Shown here: one piece after another, positions 59,840 to 64,000 of the stretch
Position numbering within the stretch: the stretch's first letter is position 1
Layout: every line of letters begins with the position of its first letter
Assembly (NCBI GenBank): GCA_025201345.1
Contig: JAIXMG010000027.1
Location: 213,501 to 277,500 of the forward strand
Direction: 5' to 3'
Length of the DNA stretch: 64,000 bases
Source of the DNA: Thamnidium elegans
Lineage: Eukaryota > Mucoromycota > Mucoromycetes > Mucorales > Mucoraceae
Notes under the pieces: model-generated
What the model saw: the letters and a program-made list of their open reading frames with translations, nothing else
Told to the model about the DNA's origin: nothing
Database searches by the model: none
Program-made: the position numbers and the translations under genes

Positions 59840-60233
59840 TTTATTGTTGTTTTGGGGAGAAATACACGCACCAGGGGGAATAAAATATAAACAGTTTCTT
59901 TTTTTTACCTGAGTTTTAATCAAGTTTTTTCTTTTTTTTTATCATGTCTTGAATGAGACAATAAGAGTATCATTAAAAGGTATTTTTTGTGATACATTAA
60001 AAAAAAAAAAGAAACTTGTTAAACACAAGCCATTTTGAATACGCTTTTTTGATTCACCCTATAAAAGGTAAAGCCTATTATAAAAAAAAAAGATAAAAAT
60101 AGGAGGGAGCGTACTTATTTATACTTTTATTTTATTTTTAATAGTTCCTTTTTTTTTTTCTTTTTCCTTTTTCCTTTTTTTTTTTTCTTTTTTAAACTAG
60201 TTATCTTGACAACAAAATAAATCTATTTTAACT
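59840..60233. promoter_or_regulatory. Divergent promoter, SerRS and ARA1-like gene
   Basis: A 394-bp intergenic region rich in T-runs and CTTTTT blocks (about 60146-60195). No gene or named motif. Confidence 0.4.
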
Positions 60234-61800
60234 ATGGCAGGCTTATCTATTAATACTTCGAAATACTCTAATAAATCCTTGACTTTTTGCTTTTATGTTT
60301 CTGGTCATGGTAAACGTTTTTTTAAAAAAATATATAGTAATATACCGTCATCTAATACATATATTTTTTTTTTAAAAAAAAAGGATGGGGACATGCTACT
60401 CGCGCTAACCAAGTTATTATGGATATATTGAAACTACCTGCTCATCATAAAGTTATTGTTATCTCTACAGCAACCGACTTTATATTTCAAGGAGTTATTC
60501 GACTAGGCGCTCTGTACCGTCACGCTGATATCGATGCTGGTGTGGTTCAACCTTTACCTTATACTGTAGACCGTGAACAGACCATAAAGAATCTAACTTC
60601 CTTTTTGGGTAGAAGACCAGATACTTTAAAGAGCGAAGTAGAATGGTTAAAGAGCGTACAAGCAGATTGTGTTATATGTGATGCTCCCTTTTTACCTTGG
60701 TACAGTACAAATAACAATAATTAGAGTACATCATCAACTAATATACATATATATATATATAAAGTGCGGCCGCTTCACAAGTAGGTATTCCGGCAGTTAT
60801 ATCTAGTAATTTTACTTTTGATGAAGTATATATGGGATTATGCGAAGGGGATGACATAGACGAAGATATTAGACGAATGGTACAACAAGTGATACTGGAC
60901 TATAGACACGCCGATTTATTAATTCGTTTACCTGGTGCAATTCGTATTCCTTCATTTGACGACGCAATTGGGCTTGTACCTCATACACCATTTAGTAACA
61001 ACTTCCCAGATACGGTTAAATTAAAGGGAGTAGCAAACGGAAAAACTCAATTACCTTGTACAAGTATATCAAATGTACAACAAATGTACAATGAAAAGGG
61101 TATACATTTTATACGTCGTATTATAGATGTACCCTTAGTTTTCCGTAAATTTCAGACACCCCGTGAACAAGTATTAGATCAAGTGGGAATCCCAAAGGAA
61201 ATTTATGATACTCACAAGATATTATTATTATCATTTGGTGGGCAAATGTTGGGTGGTGGTAGATGGGGTAATCCGTTGCCTCCAGGCTGGATTTGTATCG
61301 TTTGTGCTGCTCCTGATTCAATTGAAATGCCCCCTTTATTCTATAGAGCTGCAAAAGATGCTTATGTACCAGATTTGACCAATGCTTGTGATGTATTATT
61401 AGGTAAATTAGGTTATGGTACCTGTTCTGAATGTATTGGTCATAGTACTCCTTTTGTATACGTACCTAGACCTCAATTTATTGAAGAGCATGGTCTATTA
61501 AAATTAATGAATGATCAAGGAAGTGCTGTTGAATTAACTAGACAAGATTTTGAAGATGGTAAATGGGCAAAAGCAATTGAACTTGCTTCTACCATGTCAG
61601 GTACATGTAAAGACCCTCAATTAAGAGTACCTCATAACGGTGGTGAAATAGCCGCTCAATCAATAGAAAAGTTCGTAGGTGAATGGAATCAACATCATCG
61701 ATTATTATTACAACAACAAAAACAAATACAACTTTCTCCATTATATTCCCCTTCTCCTACAAACACAACAAGTGCACCGCAACAAAGAGTTTACATGTAA
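60234..61800 (+). CDS. GT-B glycosyltransferase-like protein related to the N-terminal half of plant L-arabinokinase
   Basis: Three exons (60234-60309, 60384-60699, 60765-61800) give 475 residues. The N terminus reads FCFYVSGHG-WGHATRANQVI, the glycine-rich opening of GT-B folds. Then come FIFQGVIRLGALYRH, SEVEWLKSVQADCVICDAPF, CAAASQVGIPAVISSNFTFD, LLIRLPG, LLLSFGGQMLGGG, PPGWICIVCAAPD, ACDVLLGKLGYGTCSECIGH and HNGGEIAAQSIEKF. The same blocks in the same order form the N-terminal domain of Arabidopsis ARA1 (before its GHMP kinase domain). No kinase domain follows here; the tail is Gln- and Pro-rich. Substrate unknown. Its stop is 18 bp from the convergent TBCE stop. Confidence 0.8.
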
Positions 61801-61818
61801 AATTTATTTCATTTTATT

Positions 61819-63677
61819 TTATAAAACCAAAATTTCATCTCCATCGTTGATACTGTAAAATTTCAAATCTCTTAAATCGTCATTCATATCCATAGAAATT
61901 AAATCCCTATTATCATGCTGTATTGTCTGTAATAAAAATAATTGCTGCTTTGTAGCTGGTATTTTTAATAAACGTTGTATCATATTTTTTATATTTCTAA
62001 TCGTCATTGTTGGTAAAAATCGTTTACTAATACTAGAAGTAACTGCTGGTAAATCCTTTTGATATCTTGTCAACAACAATTGTTCGGATCCAATTTCTCT
62101 TTGCGTAATATTAATCGTAATTAATCGGTTCTTTAAAGAGGATAGTGAATCTGCTGATTTGGATTGCAAGTTAGGTTCACCATGTACTACCAAAAAGCAT
62201 TAGTTTAAAATTACACACAAAGAAAAACCATAATCTATATAGAACATACTTTTACATAATTCGGTATATCTAGGATGAATAGCTGAAATAGCTTCATGCG
62301 TAGGTCCATCCTTTGTACATGAAACAAGATAGAATCTTTCCAAATCAGTACGTTCGCGATTGGTTACCTACAATTAAAAACTATTTTTTAACAAAAAAAA
62401 AGGGGGTTACGCTGTATTTTTTTTTTAACTTACTGTATTTCCATTAACAGTCGTTACATTCTTAATTCTACCGACAACATGAGTTGCTTGAAGTTCAATA
62501 TTCATACCTACACACACATATAAATACACTACTTTTTAAAAACAAACATATAAAAAAAAATTCTCTCACCTGCAAAAATAGGGTTTTCTTTGCATCTGAG
62601 TTTGGTTAAACTAGGATAATCGTTCAACGCATTCAAACTCGCCCAATTATCAATCTTGTTAAATTCAATACGCAAAAATCGTAACTTTGCAAACATTTCA
62701 TTTGTACGAGGTCTTTCAATTCTCGTTAATTGGTTATCGTTCAAAAAGAGAACTTCAAGGCTACAAAAAAAATTCTTTTTTTTTTAAAATCCAGTTACAA
62801 AATGTCTATTTTTGACTTACTTTGGTAAGCTTCCTAATTTTTCTACTTGTTCCCAATCACCAATAAGATTATCTTCTAAATTAAGGCACTTGAGGTTTCT
62901 GAATCCGGTAATAACTCCCAGTTCCTTTAATTCATTACCGCCCAATTGAAGATCCTCTAGTTGAGGTAACTGATAAGAAAGAGTTTCAATATGTTGCCAT
63001 GGTACTAACGTTTGATTCAATGATAAAGTCTTTAAATTAGATAAACTCAATGCGTGTGTAGGTGGTGGTAATAACCTTGATTGACTATACAAAAAAAAAG
63101 CACCATCTTTAGTAAGTGAATACTTTTATTATTCTTATTTCCTAACTTACTTTAGTCTTAACATGTTTAAATTGGGTAGTTGCTTTGTGATATCGGAAAT
63201 AGTGTCCCAGCTGGAAATAAGGTTTCTAGACAAATCTAAATCTTCAATTGCTACTCTATAAGTTAATATATAATTTCCTTTTTTTTTCCTGTAGAAGATC
63301 GAGTACTTACCTAACTTTGCTTGCAAAATTTCATTTGGTTCTCCAGCAGATTGAATACACTGTTCAGCCAACCCAACTACTTTCAACATATTCACTTGTC
63401 TAAGAAAAAAAGGGCTATCAATACCCAATATAATGATTAAAAAAACAACTTACTTTAGTTGACGCAAGATTTTCTCAAAACCAACAGTTTCTACTACAAT
63501 TTGTTTATTTCCACCAAAATAAAGCTCTCCCACATCATTTTCCTTAACATACTCTTCGCCCTTGATAGTCGTAATTTCATCTTCTACTGTATATCTATCC
63601 ATCAACGCCTTTAAAAAGTTACCACCTGTTATAACTTTCTCAGCATGGTACCGAATAAAAGAACCTGAAGTTGGATA

Positions 63678-63715
<38 letters not shown>

Positions 63716-63942
63716 ATATGTGTTAAAACTTTTTCAACTTCCAATAATAATAACACTTACCTGCAAGAAAAGTATCGAGTTTCACCATGTAAACCATCGT
63801 GTTTTCCTCGATTGCAATCATCCCATTCAATGCCTAACCATTCTCCTTTGGTACCTTTTACTGGTCCAATATATAGAACTGTCGCTCTATCTTTTCCTAC
63901 TTGAATCCGGGATCCAATATGAATAGTGTTTGGAACGGACAT
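61819..63942 (-). CDS. Tubulin-specific chaperone E (TBCE/Pac2)
   Basis: Start at 63940-63942. The N-terminal CAP-Gly domain reads GEWLGIEWDDCNRGKHDGLH and GETRYFSCR, split by an intron before YPTSGSFIRY. Leucine-rich repeats follow (IEDLDLSRNLISSWDTISDI, LKTLSLNQTLVPWQHIETLS, LEDLQLGGNELKELGVI, LKCLNLEDNLIGDWEQVEKL, LFLNDNQLTRI). The C terminus is a ubiquitin-like domain (LPTMTIRNIKNMIQRLL to DDLRDLKFYSINDGDEILVL). CAP-Gly/LRR/Ubl is the TBCE signature; it binds alpha-tubulin during heterodimer assembly and disassembly. About nine exons. The gene is complete at the right edge. Confidence 0.94.
63681..63713. repeat. Poly(T) tract in TBCE intron 1
   Basis: A run of about 33 T residues (A on the coding strand) directly at the 3' end of the first TBCE intron, so the acceptor there is an A-run plus AG rather than a pyrimidine tract. 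Confidence 0.85.
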
Positions 63943-64000
63943 GGTTGTTTTTTTCTTTCTTTTTTTTTAAAAAAAAGACATCTGTGTACCTAAACTCAAA

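Noticed and set aside
59839..59923. N-terminal extension of the seryl-tRNA synthetase
   Set aside because: The extension would begin at TTG and contains GT donor-like sequence; the ATG at 59837-59839 gives a typical mitochondrial presequence.

Overview
The window is AT-rich nuclear DNA from a filamentous fungus, most likely an early-diverging Mucoromycota (Mucorales-type) species. I infer this from intron-dense genes with short GT-AG introns, long A/T homopolymers, a White-collar-2 type PAS/GATA protein, a SCAP homologue, an Spt23/Mga2 homologue and decayed mobile elements that look like Mucorales transposon proteins. No species can be named from sequence alone. Coordinates of multi-exon genes are outer CDS limits; exon junctions were worked out by hand from reading frame and GT/AG positions.

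Layout. 1-2000: transposon debris (OTU-like fragment). 2.0-9.3 kb: arrestin-like trafficking adaptor, SCAP (sterol sensor), and a CDF zinc transporter convergent with SCAP. 9.4-16.2 kb: an unexplained open frame, an AIFM2/FSP1-like flavoprotein and a siderophore-type MFS transporter. 16.8-18.6 kb: a broken condensin (Brn1/CAP-H) copy and an unrecognised membrane protein frame. 18.9-28.0 kb: a compact minus-strand block with a DUF2470 membrane protein, a 68-residue ASDURF/prefoldin-like microprotein, a GCK-III kinase, DDI1 and an Spt23/Mga2-like factor. 28.2-30.9 kb: decayed mobile element with a TnpB/Fanzor-like stretch. 31.0-36.3 kb: eIF3g, a USP12/46-type deubiquitinase and RPS14. 36.3-42.0 kb: gene-poor, with a transposase relic and one tRNA-Asp. 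42.0-64.0 kb: HIBYL-CoA hydrolase-like protein, DHHC acyltransferase, thymidylate synthase, Csm1/Pcs1-like monopolin subunit, an unknown PPxY protein, WC-2-like regulator, Pcl-type cyclin, an unknown membrane-anchored protein, OTUD3-like protein, mitochondrial SerRS, an ARA1-like glycosyltransferase domain and TBCE.

Functional links are loose, as expected for eukaryotic chromosomal DNA. Several arrangements stand out. Thymidylate synthase and the monopolin-like gene share a 175-bp divergent promoter holding an SCB-like box. Perfect ATCWGATAA iron-GATA sites lie upstream of the siderophore transporter and of the FSP1-like gene. The ASDURF-like microprotein ends only 41 nt before the next start codon on the same strand. 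DDI1 lies next to an Spt23/Mga2-like factor. Convergent pairs leave gaps as short as 18 bp, so their 3' UTRs should overlap. I see no CRISPR arrays, rRNA genes, prokaryotic mobile elements or secondary-metabolite cluster.
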